A stretch of DNA of 64,000 nt from Ruminococcus sp. (GTDB lineage: Bacteria; Bacillota; Clostridia; Oscillospirales; Ruminococcaceae), in NCBI GenBank assembly GCA_021200415.1, contig JAJQGO010000030.1, positions 1 to 64,000 on the forward strand. The letters run 5' to 3'. Both the position numbers and the translations under genes were made by a program. Under the pieces are notes generated by a model. It worked only from the letters and a program-made list of their open reading frames with translations, had not been told where the DNA came from and did not search any database. Shown here piece by piece: positions 41,143 to 50,463 of the stretch (position 1 is its first letter; each line of letters starts with the position of its first letter).

Positions 41143-42696
41143 ATGGATTTCAAAATAAACAGAGAAACTGTTTCGGCGGCGGAGTGCGTGTATGAGGGTA
41201 TGCAGGAACAGGGGATTGAGCTTGATTACATTCTGCCCGACTACTATCCGGATATTTTCAAGCTGGTGCGCTGCGAGGTGTGCCCGATTATTATTGATTA
41301 CGCGGTAAGCGGCGACAAGCTTTCCTATGAGCTGAGATGCGATATTAAAATTCTTTATTGCAGCGAAACGGGTTCGGTTTTGCAGTGCGTGAGTCAGCGT
41401 CAGAGCTTTACCAAAGCCGTTGATTTGGGACGCTTCTGCGAAAACCCTGCCGTAAAGCTGATTCCGAAAACGGATCATGTGAATTATCGTGCGGTGAACA
41501 AGCGCAGACTCGACCTGAGAGGGGCTGTTTCCGTGAAAATCAAGGTGGAGTGCGAGAAAAATCAGGAGGTTATCTGCGATGCCTTCGGACTTAACGTACA
41601 GGTGAAAAAAACTCCCGTGCGTTTTTCGGCAAAGAAGCTTACAGCCGAAAAAACGCTTCAGCTTACCGAGGATATGGAAATTCCTGAAACACAGCCGACT
41701 GTGCTGAACATAGTCAGCTGCCGCTGCAAAGCGTCCGAGTGCGAGAAAAAGATGATTTCAGGAAAGCTTCTTGTCAAGGGAGAAGCCGATGTCAGGCTGC
41801 TGTATTCCTGTGAAAAGGACGGGGGAGGCGGACTTGAGCCGCTGTCATTTTCCGTGCCGTACAGTCAGATTATTGATATGGACGGCGTTGATGAAAGCTT
41901 TGACTGCGCTGCTTCGGCGGAGGTGGTTAGCTGTGATGCAGCTGTTTCCGCAGACAGAAACGGCGACAATCGTCTTATTAAATGTGAGCTTGAGCTTAGA
42001 ATATCATGCCGTGCGGTTAAAACAGCGTCTATAATGTTGGGAACAGACGCCTATTCAACGGTTCATCCCTGTGAGGCAGCTTATACAGATATAAAGGTTG
42101 AACAGATTCCCGTAACATATATGCAGAATTTCAGGCACAGCGCAAAAATATGCGAGGGTGAGAATATGCCCATGACGGTCTACAGTATGTGGTGTACTCC
42201 GAAAAATATAAACACACATATCTCCGACGACGGAAAAACCTTGATTATAAGCGGAATGCTGACCTATACAATGGCGGCTAAGGATTCCACGGGAATGATA
42301 ATTATGCCCGATAAGGAGGAGGCGTTTGAGGAGTCCGTGGAGATTGACGATCTCCCTGTAGGGGCGTTTGTAACTGCCGATATAAACGCTGCGGGAGTAT
42401 CCTACAATATCGCGGCTGATAATATCCTTACGGCAAAAGCCGATATAACGGCGAAAATTTCGGTTTACAGCTCCTCCTCCGTAAGAACTCTTTCCGACAT
42501 CGTAATTGACGACAGCGTGAAGAAGGAGCGTGACGGCGATTACGCCATAAAGCTGTATTACGGCGTTGAAAACGAGGAGGTGTGGGACATCGCGAAACGC
42601 TACAGCACCTGTGTTTCCGCAATTATGGAGGAAAACGAGCTTTCGGGAGAAAAACTTGATACCTGCGGAATGCTGCTGATTCCCATTGTAAATTGA
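41143..42696 (+). CDS. SipL-like spore-coat protein (DUF3794/SPOCS domains and LysM)
   Basis: This 517-residue protein has repeated SPOCS-type (DUF3794) beta domains: LDYILPDYYPDIFKLV at the start, then RRLDLRGAVSVKIKVECE and the later VEQIPVTYMQNF. A C-terminal LysM-like segment begins about residue 465 (YAIKLYYGVENEEVWDIAKRY broken after 20, ending LLIPIV). In Clostridioides difficile SipL binds SpoIVA through its LysM domain to build the spore coat, and spoIVA is the next gene here. The ATG follows AAGGAGG. Confidence 0.85.
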   Translation: MDFKINRETVSAAECVYEGMQEQGIELDYILPDYYPDIFKLVRCEVCPIIIDYAVSGDKLSYELRCDIKILYCSETGSVLQCVSQRQSFTKAVDLGRFCENPAVKLIPKTDHVNYRAVNKRRLDLRGAVSVKIKVECEKNQEVICDAFGLNVQVKKTPVRFSAKKLTAEKTLQLTEDMEIPETQPTVLNIVSCRCKASECEKKMISGKLLVKGEADVRLLYSCEKDGGGGLEPLSFSVPYSQIIDMDGVDESFDCAASAEVVSCDAAVSADRNGDNRLIKCELELRISCRAVKTASIMLGTDAYSTVHPCEAAYTDIKVEQIPVTYMQNFRHSAKICEGENMPMTVYSMWCTPKNINTHISDDGKTLIISGMLTYTMAAKDSTGMIIMPDKEEAFEESVEIDDLPVGAFVTADINAAGVSYNIAADNILTAKADITAKISVYSSSSVRTLSDIVIDDSVKKERDGDYAIKLYYGVENEEVWDIAKRYSTCVSAIMEENELSGEKLDTCGMLLIPIVN

Positions 42697-42789
42697 CGTA
42701 GACGTATAAATACAACAATTTAAATTTTAAGGGCAGCGCCTTAGGAGAATAATGTGCGTATGCGCCCTGAAATTCACAAGGAGAAATAT

Positions 42790-44265
42790 ATGGTTAAAGA
42801 TATATACAGCGATATTGCCGAACGCACGAACGGCGACATATATATCGGCGTTGTAGGCCCTGTAAGAACGGGAAAATCCACATTTATAAAACGGTTCATG
42901 GAAACTCTTGTAATCCCAAATATATCAGGGGAATTCAAGCGTGAGCGCGCCATTGATGAGCTGCCCCAGTCGGCTGCTGGAAAGACTATCATGACAACTG
43001 AGCCTAAGTTTATTCCGGAGGAGGCTGTTGAGGTAAATCTCGGCGGCGGCGCAAGCTTTAACGTCCGCATGATAGACTGCGTGGGATATATTGTTCCCAG
43101 CTCTCTTGGGTACATAGAAAATGAAATGCCGAGAATGGTTATGACATCATGGTTTGACGAGGAAATTCCCTTTAACATGGCTGCGGAGATCGGTACGCAG
43201 AAGGTAATTTCCGATCACTCCACCATCGGGCTTGTCATTACGACAGATGGTACGATTTCGGATATTCCCCGCAGCGAGTATGAGGAATGCGAGGAGCGTG
43301 TTATACGTGAGCTTAAAGAGCTTGGCAAGCCCTTTGTTGTTGTTATGAATACGGTTAACCCCTCATCGGGAGAGGTGAAAAAGCTATGCGCCGACCTTAC
43401 CGACCGTTATGACAGCAAGGTTATTCCGGTGAACTGCCTTGACCTCGGCGAGGAGGATATACGCAATATTATGCGTGAGATTCTGTTCTCGTTCCCCATT
43501 AAGGAAATCAATATCCGCACGGCAAGATGGATAAATTCCCTTGAAAAGGGGCATTGGCTTAAATCCGAGATTCTCAGCTGCATACGTGATTCCGCAAAGG
43601 ATATAAAGCTTGTGCGTGAGGCGGAGCTTGCGGCACAGGCAATGTCCCAATGCCCTCATGTGGGGGAAACCGTAATAAGCAGCATTGACCTTGGGAAGGG
43701 CAGCGTGACGATTACAGCGGAGCTTGACAGCAATCTGTTTTACAAGATACTGGGAGAGGCAACGGGCATTGAAATTGAATCCGAAAGCGACCTTATGCCA
43801 CTGCTGCTGGAGCTTAATCGAATAAAAAAGCTCTACGAGCGTATTGAGCCTGCCCTTGCGGAGGTTGAGGCGACAGGCTATGGAATCGTCATGCCGGAAA
43901 TCGGCGAGCTGACTCTCGAAGAGCCGAAAATCATCAAGCAGGGAGGAAAATACGGCGTCAAGCTGAAGGCGTCCGCTCCGTCAATTCACATGATGAGGGC
44001 GAATATCAATACAACGGTTAGTCCTATTGTTGGAACCGAGCGTCAGAGCGAGGAGCTTGTAATGTATCTTCTGGAGGGATTTGATGAGGATCCCACGAAA
44101 ATCTGGGAATCGAATATTTTCGGAAAATCCCTTCACGAGCTTGTTAATGAAGGGCTGCACAACAAGCTGTTCAAGATGCCCGTAGAGGCGCGGATGAAGC
44201 TTCAGGAAACTCTTGAACGTGTTATAAACGACGGATGCAGCGGACTTATCTGCTTTATATTGTAG
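42790..44265 (+). CDS. spoIVA: Stage IV sporulation protein A
   Basis: This 491-residue coat ATPase is almost the same length as the Bacillus subtilis protein. It has Walker A GPVRTGKST near the start, VRMIDCVGY, the helical middle part and the conserved C-terminal segment ending GCSGLICFIL. It polymerises on the forespore as the base of the coat. The ATG follows AAGGAG. With the SipL-like gene upstream, it indicates that this lineage keeps spore-coat functions. Confidence 0.97.
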   Translation: MVKDIYSDIAERTNGDIYIGVVGPVRTGKSTFIKRFMETLVIPNISGEFKRERAIDELPQSAAGKTIMTTEPKFIPEEAVEVNLGGGASFNVRMIDCVGYIVPSSLGYIENEMPRMVMTSWFDEEIPFNMAAEIGTQKVISDHSTIGLVITTDGTISDIPRSEYEECEERVIRELKELGKPFVVVMNTVNPSSGEVKKLCADLTDRYDSKVIPVNCLDLGEEDIRNIMREILFSFPIKEINIRTARWINSLEKGHWLKSEILSCIRDSAKDIKLVREAELAAQAMSQCPHVGETVISSIDLGKGSVTITAELDSNLFYKILGEATGIEIESESDLMPLLLELNRIKKLYERIEPALAEVEATGYGIVMPEIGELTLEEPKIIKQGGKYGVKLKASAPSIHMMRANINTTVSPIVGTERQSEELVMYLLEGFDEDPTKIWESNIFGKSLHELVNEGLHNKLFKMPVEARMKLQETLERVINDGCSGLICFIL

Positions 44266-44286
44266 GGGCAGCTGATAAAAAAGAAA

Positions 44287-44318
44287 ACAGGTTTACCTTT
44301 TGGTAAACCTGTATTTTT
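44287..44318. terminator. Bidirectional terminator between spoIVA and ilvE
   Basis: A perfect 11-bp stem ACAGGTTTACC / GGTAAACCTGT with a 4-nt loop, with T-rich sequence on one side and A-rich on the other. Confidence 0.92.
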
Positions 44319-44334
44319 GTGGCGTTGTCTTATA

Positions 44335-45402
44335 TTATTTAACCTCAACAATCCAGCCGAACTTATCCTCAATCTTGCCCCACTGAATACCTGTCATTGT
44401 ATCGTAGAGCTTCTGAGAAATGTCGCCGATTTTGTTTCCGTTGATTTCCATTACCTTGTCGTTCCACTTGAGATGACCTACAGGAGAAATAACAGCGGCA
44501 GTACCCGTACCGAATACCTCGTCAAGCTTGCCCGCATCGTAAGCATCGGCAATTTCCTGAATTGTAATGCGTCTTTCGGTAACCTTGAGTCCCCAGCTCT
44601 TGCAAAGCTCGATAGCCGATTTTCTTGTGATTCCCGGGAGGATAGAGCCTTGGAGCATAGGAGTAATAACCTCGCCGTCAATGACAAAGAAAATGTTCAT
44701 TGCGCCGACCTCTTCGATGTACTTCTGCTCAACTCCGTCAAGCCAGAGAACCTGAGAATAATTCTGCTTGTGAGCCTCGTCCTGACCGATAAGTGAAGCT
44801 GCGTAGTTGCCGCCTGTTTTAGCGTAGCCCATACCGCCTCTTACTGCGCGGACGTATTTGCTTTCAACGTAGATATTTACAGGATCAAGACCGCTTGAGT
44901 AATAAGCTCCCGAGGGTGAAAGAATAATCATGAACAGATAATGCTCGCCGGGCTTTACGCCGAGATATGGGTCAGTGGCGAAGATATACGGTCTTATGTA
45001 AAGTGCCGTACCCTCTGTATGCGGAACCCAGTCCTTCTCGATTCGGAGAAGCTCCATAAGACATTCCATAGCAAGATTTTCATCAAGGGGCGGAATTACA
45101 AGACGCTGATTTGAAACATTAAGTCTTTTGAAATTTTCGTCGGGACGGAAAAGCTGAATTTTGTTGTCAGCAGTTCTATAAGCCTTTAGTCCCTCAAAAA
45201 CGGTCTGACCGTAATGCAGGCACATAGCGGCAGGTGAAAGCTCGATATTGCCATAGGGACGGATTTCCGGATCATGCCAGCCCTGACCCTCGTCGTAGGG
45301 CATAACAAGCATATAATCGGTAAAGTTGTGACCAAATCCCAGCGTAGTTTCATCGACAGGCTTTTCCTTGAGAGCAGCTGCCTTAGTAAATTTGATTTCC
45401 AT
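44335..45402 (-). CDS. ilvE: Branched-chain amino acid aminotransferase
   Basis: This 355-residue fold-type IV enzyme has [20 protein letters not shown] (20 residues), [38 protein letters not shown] with the PLP lysine nearby, [10 protein letters not shown] and [13 protein letters not shown]. It interconverts Val, Leu and Ile with their 2-oxo acids. Of the candidate starts, the ATG at 45402 has the best-spaced ribosome site (GAGG 9 nt upstream). A 41-residue membrane peptide is encoded just upstream. Confidence 0.95.
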   Translation of the reverse strand: MEIKFTKAAALKEKPVDETTLGFGHNFTDYMLVMPYDEGQGWHDPEIRPYGNIELSPAAMCLHYGQTVFEGLKAYRTADNKIQLFRPDENFKRLNVSNQRLVIPPLDENLAMECLMELLRIEKDWVPHTEGTALYIRPYIFATDPYLGVKPGEHYLFMIILSPSGAYYSSGLDPVNIYVESKYVRAVRGGMGYAKTGGNYAASLIGQDEAHKQNYSQVLWLDGVEQKYIEEVGAMNIFFVIDGEVITPMLQGSILPGITRKSAIELCKSWGLKVTERRITIQEIADAYDAGKLDEVFGTGTAAVISPVGHLKWNDKVMEINGNKIGDISQKLYDTMTGIQWGKIEDKFGWIVEVK

Positions 45403-45424
45403 TTTCATCAACCTCTTTATAAAA

Positions 45425-45550
45425 TTATTCGCTGACAGTAAAGTATTTTTTATTAAACAGCTTCTTACAGATAATCAGAGCCGCACTTGTCAAGGCGGCA
45501 GCGGTAATTACAGAAGCAATTACGGCAATAATTGAATTCCCATTTTTCAT
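45425..45550 (-). CDS. 41-residue single-pass membrane peptide upstream of ilvE
   Basis: The minus-strand frame begins ATG at 45550 with GGAG 8 nt upstream and ends TAA at 45425-45427. Residues 6-28 are hydrophobic ([20 protein letters not shown] and on), followed by a basic patch (CKKLFNKKY). It lies 22 bp before ilvE in the same transcript. Good ribosome site and clean membrane-peptide composition support it, but I recognise no family. It has no run of Ile, Leu or Val codons of the kind seen in attenuator leader peptides. Confidence 0.55.
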   Translation of the reverse strand: MKNGNSIIAVIASVITAAALTSAALIICKKLFNKKYFTVSE

Positions 45551-45640
45551 AACATCTTCTCCATTCGGTGAATCTTGTGGCGGTATTAACCTGAATCACG
45601 GGACGTCGCAAATCAGACGATCCGTATGCTGTTCGTACCT

Positions 45641-45669
45641 ATTATACCATGTTTTTACGTTTTTTTCCA
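45641..45669 (-). promoter_or_regulatory. Promoter of the small peptide/ilvE transcript
   Basis: On the minus strand TATAAT (45641-45646) with a weak -35 TGGAAA (45664-45669) at 17-bp spacing. Confidence 0.5.
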
Positions 45670-45782
45670 TAGGGATTTATAAATTCTTAATAAAATAAAG
45701 TATAAATTATCCCATGATTTTTCGGGGGCAGTTTGGTGATTATGCCTAAAATATCAATGCATATCACTTATGCAGCACCGGT

Positions 45783-46397
45783 TTAAGCATCATATTTTCT
45801 GACTCGCAGAGCTGCTCCCAGCTTCTCCGCAAGGCTGCGTGAAGCGTCAATCTGCTCCTGCGGAATAACGTCAACAACGGACATTATAATTTTGGCTTTT
45901 CCCGTTTTTACGCAGTCTGACGTGAATTTCTGCATTGCGCTGAAGGCTTCGGGAAATCTCGGACGCGTGACCCTCATGTACTCGTCCTCCGTTCCTGCGT
46001 TGAGGCTAATTGAAATCGTGTCGAACATTTCGCATAGTCCGGCGGCAGTCGGGCGTCCGGATATAATATCTGACAGTCCGTTTGTATTCAGCCTGAGAGG
46101 CGGACATCCGTCAAGGCTGCGCAGGAAGGCTGCTGACTGTATAAGAACGTCAATCCGTGACGTGGGTTCGCCGTATCCGCAGAACACAATTTCCTCATAG
46201 GACGCTATATCACGCTTCATCAGGTCGTCACGTATCTCGTCAGGGGTTGGTTCATGCTCCAGCCAGAGCGGATCTGAGCCGTAAGCTCCGTCGGCGTTGT
46301 TTCTTATACAGAATGTACAATTGCATGGACACTTATTTGTTATATTCATATAAAGCTTGCTGCCGATTTCATAGGAAATCGTCATTGCCTTTTTCAT
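45783..46397 (-). CDS. TatD-linked radical SAM protein
   Basis: This 204-residue protein has the cluster motif C-x3-C-x2-C in NKCPCNCTFC, followed by CGYGEPTSR and SISLNAGTEDEYMRV. It is shorter than most radical SAM enzymes and fits the family known to occur with TatD. In this window TatD is separate, 3.2 kb away at 49632-50414. It follows alr by 22 bp on the same strand. The reaction is unknown. The ATG follows AAGGAG. Confidence 0.82.
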   Translation of the reverse strand: MKKAMTISYEIGSKLYMNITNKCPCNCTFCIRNNADGAYGSDPLWLEHEPTPDEIRDDLMKRDIASYEEIVFCGYGEPTSRIDVLIQSAAFLRSLDGCPPLRLNTNGLSDIISGRPTAAGLCEMFDTISISLNAGTEDEYMRVTRPRFPEAFSAMQKFTSDCVKTGKAKIIMSVVDVIPQEQIDASRSLAEKLGAALRVRKYDA

Positions 46398-46419
46398 AGC
46401 GATCTCTCCTTTGCCTAAG

Positions 46420-47553
46420 CTATTTTATATAAATTCTGGGAACCCTCTTTGAAATGCCGCATACGACCTCATATCCTATAGTTCCGTAGATTGAAGCAAG
46501 CTCATCGGCGGTAATCATATCGCCGCCGTCTTTGCCTATGAGAGTTACAATATCTCCCGGCTTTGCCTGAACCTCCGAAACATCTATCATCAGCTGATCC
46601 ATGCAGACTCTTCCGACTATTTTGCATCGTTTGCCGTGAACGAGAATTTCTCCCCGTGAGGAAAGAAGCCTTGAATATCCGTCCGCATAGCCGATTGTTA
46701 CGGTGGCAACAGGCATTTCACGCTGAGCGACAAATGTTCTGCCGTAGCTTATGCAGTCCCCGGGCTTAACTGTTTTAACGTGGGAAATTACAGCCTTAAG
46801 CTCCATGACAGGTTCGAGTGCCTCGGGGATTTTCAGACTGATGTCGGGGTGCAGACCGTACATTATGATTCCTGCTCTTGCAAGTGTGCTGCGCGGATTA
46901 TTTCTGTAGCAGCAGGCTGCGCTGTTCATGAAATGAACGTGCGGAAGCCTTATGCCGTCCGAGCAGAGAATATCATAGGTATCGAGGATAAATTTTTCCT
47001 GATTGTCGGTGTAGGCGATATTGTCGGGGGAATCGCTGTCGGCAGCGGCAAAGTGGGTGTAGATACCCTCAACGGAGAGTCCCCCGATTGCGCAGAGCTG
47101 CTTTATCTCCTCGGCGCAGGCAGCGGGAGTGTCGTGCTTCAGACCGATTCTTCCCATTCCCGTATCAATTTTTATATGGCAGCGGATTCCCTCGGAGCAT
47201 CTGCTGACAAGGCTGTGGGCGTATTCGGAGGAAACAACGCCCTGAATAATATTGTAACGGGCGATTTCGTGGGCGTACTCAGGCGGCGTATAGCCGAGAA
47301 TAAGTATTTCGGCATGAGGGCAGAAGCCTCTTACGGCAATGGCCTCATCAAGATTCGACACGGCAAAATATCTGATACCGCATTCCTCCGCAAGACAACG
47401 GCATATCTGTTCATCTCCGTGACCGTAGGCATCGGCTTTTACAACAGCCATTATTTCCGTTTTATCTGAATTCATACCCTTAATTGTGTCAATATTTTTT
47501 CTTAGCGCAGGCAGAGAAATTTCCGCCCACGCTCTTTTGAGGTACGGTTTCAT
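46420..47553 (-). CDS. alr: Alanine racemase
   Basis: This 377-residue PLP enzyme makes D-alanine for peptidoglycan. It shows AVVKADAYGHG with the PLP lysine, KIDTGMGRIG, HFMNSAACC, ARAGIIMYGLHP, TIGYADGYSR with the catalytic Tyr, and VGRVCMDQLMIDVS. The ATG at 47553 is best by homology, although the ribosome site (AAAGGA) is 13 nt away. Confidence 0.96.
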   Translation of the reverse strand: MKPYLKRAWAEISLPALRKNIDTIKGMNSDKTEIMAVVKADAYGHGDEQICRCLAEECGIRYFAVSNLDEAIAVRGFCPHAEILILGYTPPEYAHEIARYNIIQGVVSSEYAHSLVSRCSEGIRCHIKIDTGMGRIGLKHDTPAACAEEIKQLCAIGGLSVEGIYTHFAAADSDSPDNIAYTDNQEKFILDTYDILCSDGIRLPHVHFMNSAACCYRNNPRSTLARAGIIMYGLHPDISLKIPEALEPVMELKAVISHVKTVKPGDCISYGRTFVAQREMPVATVTIGYADGYSRLLSSRGEILVHGKRCKIVGRVCMDQLMIDVSEVQAKPGDIVTLIGKDGGDMITADELASIYGTIGYEVVCGISKRVPRIYIK

Positions 47554-47644
47554 TTTTATTATCAATTCCTTTCTTTGCGTCAGAATTCAGGGCATTTCGA
47601 CTGCTATTTACATATTAAAATTCAATTACAGGTTGGAAAAGTCC

Positions 47645-47673
47645 TTGAAATATATTACGGCATATGATATAAT
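47645..47673 (+). promoter_or_regulatory. Promoter of the SLOG-family gene
   Basis: TTGAAA (47645-47650), a 17-bp spacer and TATAAT (47668-47673). Confidence 0.75.
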
Positions 47674-47710
47674 TTAAGAAGTTATCATCAATAAAGACGG
47701 AGGTGCTGCG

Positions 47711-48391
47711 GTGCTGAAATCATTAGATTCGGGAATACCTGTTTATCCGGCGGATACGTATGACTCTGATTTGTCCGTAACCGCCTGCATTACAGGGCAT
47801 CGTGAAAAAAGTGTTCCCTCATATAAAGAAAATCCAATTTATAAGGATATAACGCTGTCCGCGGTAAAGCTCATGCTGTACCGTTATATAGATATGGCGG
47901 TTGAACGCGGATATACCGACTTTTTCAGCGGACTTGCCGTCGGAACTGATTTGTGGGCAGCCGAATATATCATAAAAAAGCGCAGGCGCAACGGCAAGCT
48001 CAGGCTTATCGGGGTAATGCCCTATCTTCGCCATTCGGAGTTCTTTCCGCAAAGCTACCGTGAGGTACTTTGCCGTGTTGAAGGTGAGGCGGATCGGCTG
48101 CTGGTGGTGAACAGAAACCCAAATGTTACCTACAGACCGTCATCGCAGCTTTATCGCGACAGGAACTATTTTATGGTTGATAATTCATCGGCGGTAATTG
48201 CCTTCCTGAACAGGGACAGCATAGCCTCCGGAACAGGTCAGACTGTGAATTACGCCAACCGGCGCGGACGCAGAGTGTGCCGCTTCGGAATTGAGGACGT
48301 ATTCGGTATAATTGATGAGACGGGAGCAGACATAAGAAAAATCGGCAGAGAGATACAGTTCCTTGATAACGCCTTCGATTTATTCTGCTGA
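47711..48391 (+). CDS. SLOG / YpsA-like (DUF1273) protein
   Basis: This 226-residue protein has the Rossmann-like SLOG pattern: TACITGHRE, FFSGLAVGTDLWAAE, YRDRNYFMVDNSSAVIA (within 20) and SGTGQTVNYA. YpsA-like proteins are thought to bind nucleotide-related ligands and affect division or stress responses. It starts at a GTG with GGAGG 7 nt upstream. It has a promoter but no clear terminator before the repeat-rich gap. Confidence 0.8.
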   Translation: MLKSLDSGIPVYPADTYDSDLSVTACITGHREKSVPSYKENPIYKDITLSAVKLMLYRYIDMAVERGYTDFFSGLAVGTDLWAAEYIIKKRRRNGKLRLIGVMPYLRHSEFFPQSYREVLCRVEGEADRLLVVNRNPNVTYRPSSQLYRDRNYFMVDNSSAVIAFLNRDSIASGTGQTVNYANRRGRRVCRFGIEDVFGIIDETGADIRKIGREIQFLDNAFDLFC

Positions 48392-48441
48392 CATATATTA
48401 TATCACAAATAAAAAATATTGCAAGCACTGTGCAGGCATAG

Positions 48442-48523
48442 TTTTCAACAGAGTGTTGAATATGATGTTTAAACATTCCTTGGGAAAGAAAAGTGTTGAA
48501 AATGTTGAAAACAGTGTTGAATC
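48442..48523 (+). repeat. Cluster of five TGTTGAAWN boxes
   Basis: Copies lie at 48442-48450 (inverted, TTTTCAACA), 48454-48462, 48494-48502, 48503-48511 and 48515-48523. All contain TGTTGAA. They occupy the middle of the 316-bp gap between the SLOG gene and the LCP-like gene, in which I see no other gene. They could be sites for a DNA-binding protein. TTTTCAACA resembles, at 7 of 9 positions, the DnaA box TTATCCACA. Confidence 0.65.
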
Positions 48524-48707
48524 CCAAGAACAAGCCTCCTGATTTTAAACATACCGTTTTGGAAAACAATTTACATTCATTTTTCATGAATATTACAGGG
48601 GAATAATTATACAGAGCGTTAATTTTCACGCTGATTTTATCGGCAGCTCAGAACGGGCTGCTCATGCTTATGTGAAAACGCTCCGAATCTATATGGAGGA
48701 ACTGACT

Positions 48708-49628
48708 ATGGCAGGTAAGAAAAAGGGCAGAATCGCTGTTCCTTATATTATAACAATTTTTATAAGTTTGCTGATAATCGGCGGAGCCGCGCTTTTTATA
48801 TACAACTATTTTGAGCTTGGCAAGGAGGATGAGCTGCCTGAGCTTATGAGCAGAACCTCATCCGAAATTACATATGACGACAGCCATACGGTGCTGCTGA
48901 TTCTCGACACTCCCGAGGATTCAAGTCCGCAGACGTTCGTGCTTATGCGTTCCGTGCCTGTTGATAAAACGCTTATGCTTGTGGGAATTCCCGCAAACAC
49001 AGTCGGCTCGGTTTCGGGCAAGCAAAAGCAGCTCAGCGAGGTGTATGAAAGCGGCGGAGCTATGGAGACGATGGATTTCCTTGAACAGATTTTCAGCGTG
49101 GATATAAGCAGGTATATGATTTTTGATTCCGATGCCTTTATTGAATTGACCGATATTTTCGGCGGAGTCACATATACTCTCGATGTTAAAGTCCCCGGAG
49201 CGGGAGAAGCGGGCGTTGAAAAAATACTGAACGGAATGCAGATTGAAAGATATATCACATATGCGCTGTTTCCGGACGGCGAAATGCAGCGTGCCTTTAA
49301 TACGGGGGCAATTCTTGCGGCAATGGTGAATCAATCCGACGGACAGCGTATCGCAGATAATTTTGATATGTACTTCAATACAATTATAGATATGGTTGAA
49401 ACAAATGTAACGGCTGTGGACTATAAAAATTACAGCACGGCAATTAAATATATGTTTGAAAAGGGTACGGCAGTCGCCAAATACAGCTATATGACAGGCT
49501 CTACAGTGGGCGATGATTTCTATGCGGACGCGGATTTCTGCGAATCCCTGAAGGAGGAGTATTTTACAGCTCCCGAACCCGAAACGGAAACGGATTCCCA
49601 GTCAGCCGATGACGATACTGAGGAGTAA
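48708..49628 (+). CDS. LytR-CpsA-Psr-like membrane protein with altered active site
   Basis: This 306-residue protein has one N-terminal membrane helix (IITIFISLLIIGGAALFIY) and an outer domain. VLLILD, LMLVGIPANT, ISRYMIFDSDAFIELTDIFG (20 residues) and GGVTYTLD align with the LCP fold. LCP enzymes attach glycopolymers to peptidoglycan and need Arg and Asp in the IPRDT motif; here it reads IPANT. Enzymatic activity is therefore doubtful. The tail is acidic. The ATG at 48708 follows GGAGG. It lies 3 bp before tatD. Confidence 0.7.
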   Translation: MAGKKKGRIAVPYIITIFISLLIIGGAALFIYNYFELGKEDELPELMSRTSSEITYDDSHTVLLILDTPEDSSPQTFVLMRSVPVDKTLMLVGIPANTVGSVSGKQKQLSEVYESGGAMETMDFLEQIFSVDISRYMIFDSDAFIELTDIFGGVTYTLDVKVPGAGEAGVEKILNGMQIERYITYALFPDGEMQRAFNTGAILAAMVNQSDGQRIADNFDMYFNTIIDMVETNVTAVDYKNYSTAIKYMFEKGTAVAKYSYMTGSTVGDDFYADADFCESLKEEYFTAPEPETETDSQSADDDTEE

Positions 49629-49631
49629 GGA

Positions 49632-50414
49632 ATGATTTGCAAAATGGAAAATATTTTTGATACTCATGCGCATTACAGCGACAAAGCCTTTGACACGGAC
49701 AGAGCTGAGCTTCTTGCCGAGCTTCCGTCAAGGGGCGTGAAATATGTGACGCTTGCTTCATCGTCGGTGGAGGAAACTGACGCAAATTCGAAGCTTTCCG
49801 AAAAATACGGATATATTTACTGCGCGGCAGGAGTTCACCCCGAAAGCGTTGATGAGAACCCGAAAAATTATCTGGATATAATCGAAAAAACAGCCAGCGG
49901 CAATCCGAAGGTGCGTGCTGTGGGAGAAATCGGGCTGGACTATCATTACGAAAATTACAGCAAGGAAAAGCAGATGAAGATTTTTTGCGAGCAGCTTGAG
50001 CTTGCCCATGAGCTTGATTTGCCGGTGATAATTCATAGCCGTGACGCAGCGGAGGATACGCTGAATATACTCAAAAAATACAAGCCGAGAGGCGTGGTTC
50101 ACTGCTTCAGCGGTTCGGCTGAAACGGCAAGGGAAATCATAAAGCTTGGAATGTACATAAGCTTTACAGGAGTTATAACATTTAAAAACGCGAAAAAGGC
50201 GCTGAAGGCTCTTGAGGAGGTTCCGGTTCATCGGTTAATGCTTGAAACCGACTGCCCCTACATGGCGCCGTCTCCCTTCAGGGGAAAGCGCTGTGACAGC
50301 TCCATGATACCCTATACTGCCCGAAAGGCAGCGGAAATAAAGGGCATGGACGTTCAGGAAATTATTGACGTAACCTGCAAAAACGGTATGGAATTTTATT
50401 CAATATCGGAATAA
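49632..50414 (+). CDS. tatD: TatD-family metal-dependent hydrolase
   Basis: This 260-residue TIM-barrel nuclease has the metal ligands in DTHAHYSD, the Glu in GEIGLDYHY, VIHSRDA, VHCFSGS and LETDCPYMAP. The family is a 3'-5' DNA/RNA exonuclease acting in repair. The ATG at 49632 has GGAG 6 nt upstream. It is probably co-transcribed with the LCP-like gene and followed by a PP2C phosphatase gene. Confidence 0.95.
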   Translation: MICKMENIFDTHAHYSDKAFDTDRAELLAELPSRGVKYVTLASSSVEETDANSKLSEKYGYIYCAAGVHPESVDENPKNYLDIIEKTASGNPKVRAVGEIGLDYHYENYSKEKQMKIFCEQLELAHELDLPVIIHSRDAAEDTLNILKKYKPRGVVHCFSGSAETAREIIKLGMYISFTGVITFKNAKKALKALEEVPVHRLMLETDCPYMAPSPFRGKRCDSSMIPYTARKAAEIKGMDVQEIIDVTCKNGMEFYSISE

Positions 50415-50463
50415 TGCGGTTTATTAGATTAGGATAGTATGTTGATTTAATGCGAGGTCTGGT

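Noticed and set aside
45428..45660. A branched-chain attenuator or T-box before ilvE
   Set aside because: No T-box sequence, no terminator hairpin with T-run and no Ile/Leu/Val codon run in the short peptide.
48171..48629. A 152-residue minus-strand frame across the TGTTGAA cluster
   Set aside because: It overlaps the SLOG gene antisense, has no plausible ribosome site and no recognisable domain.
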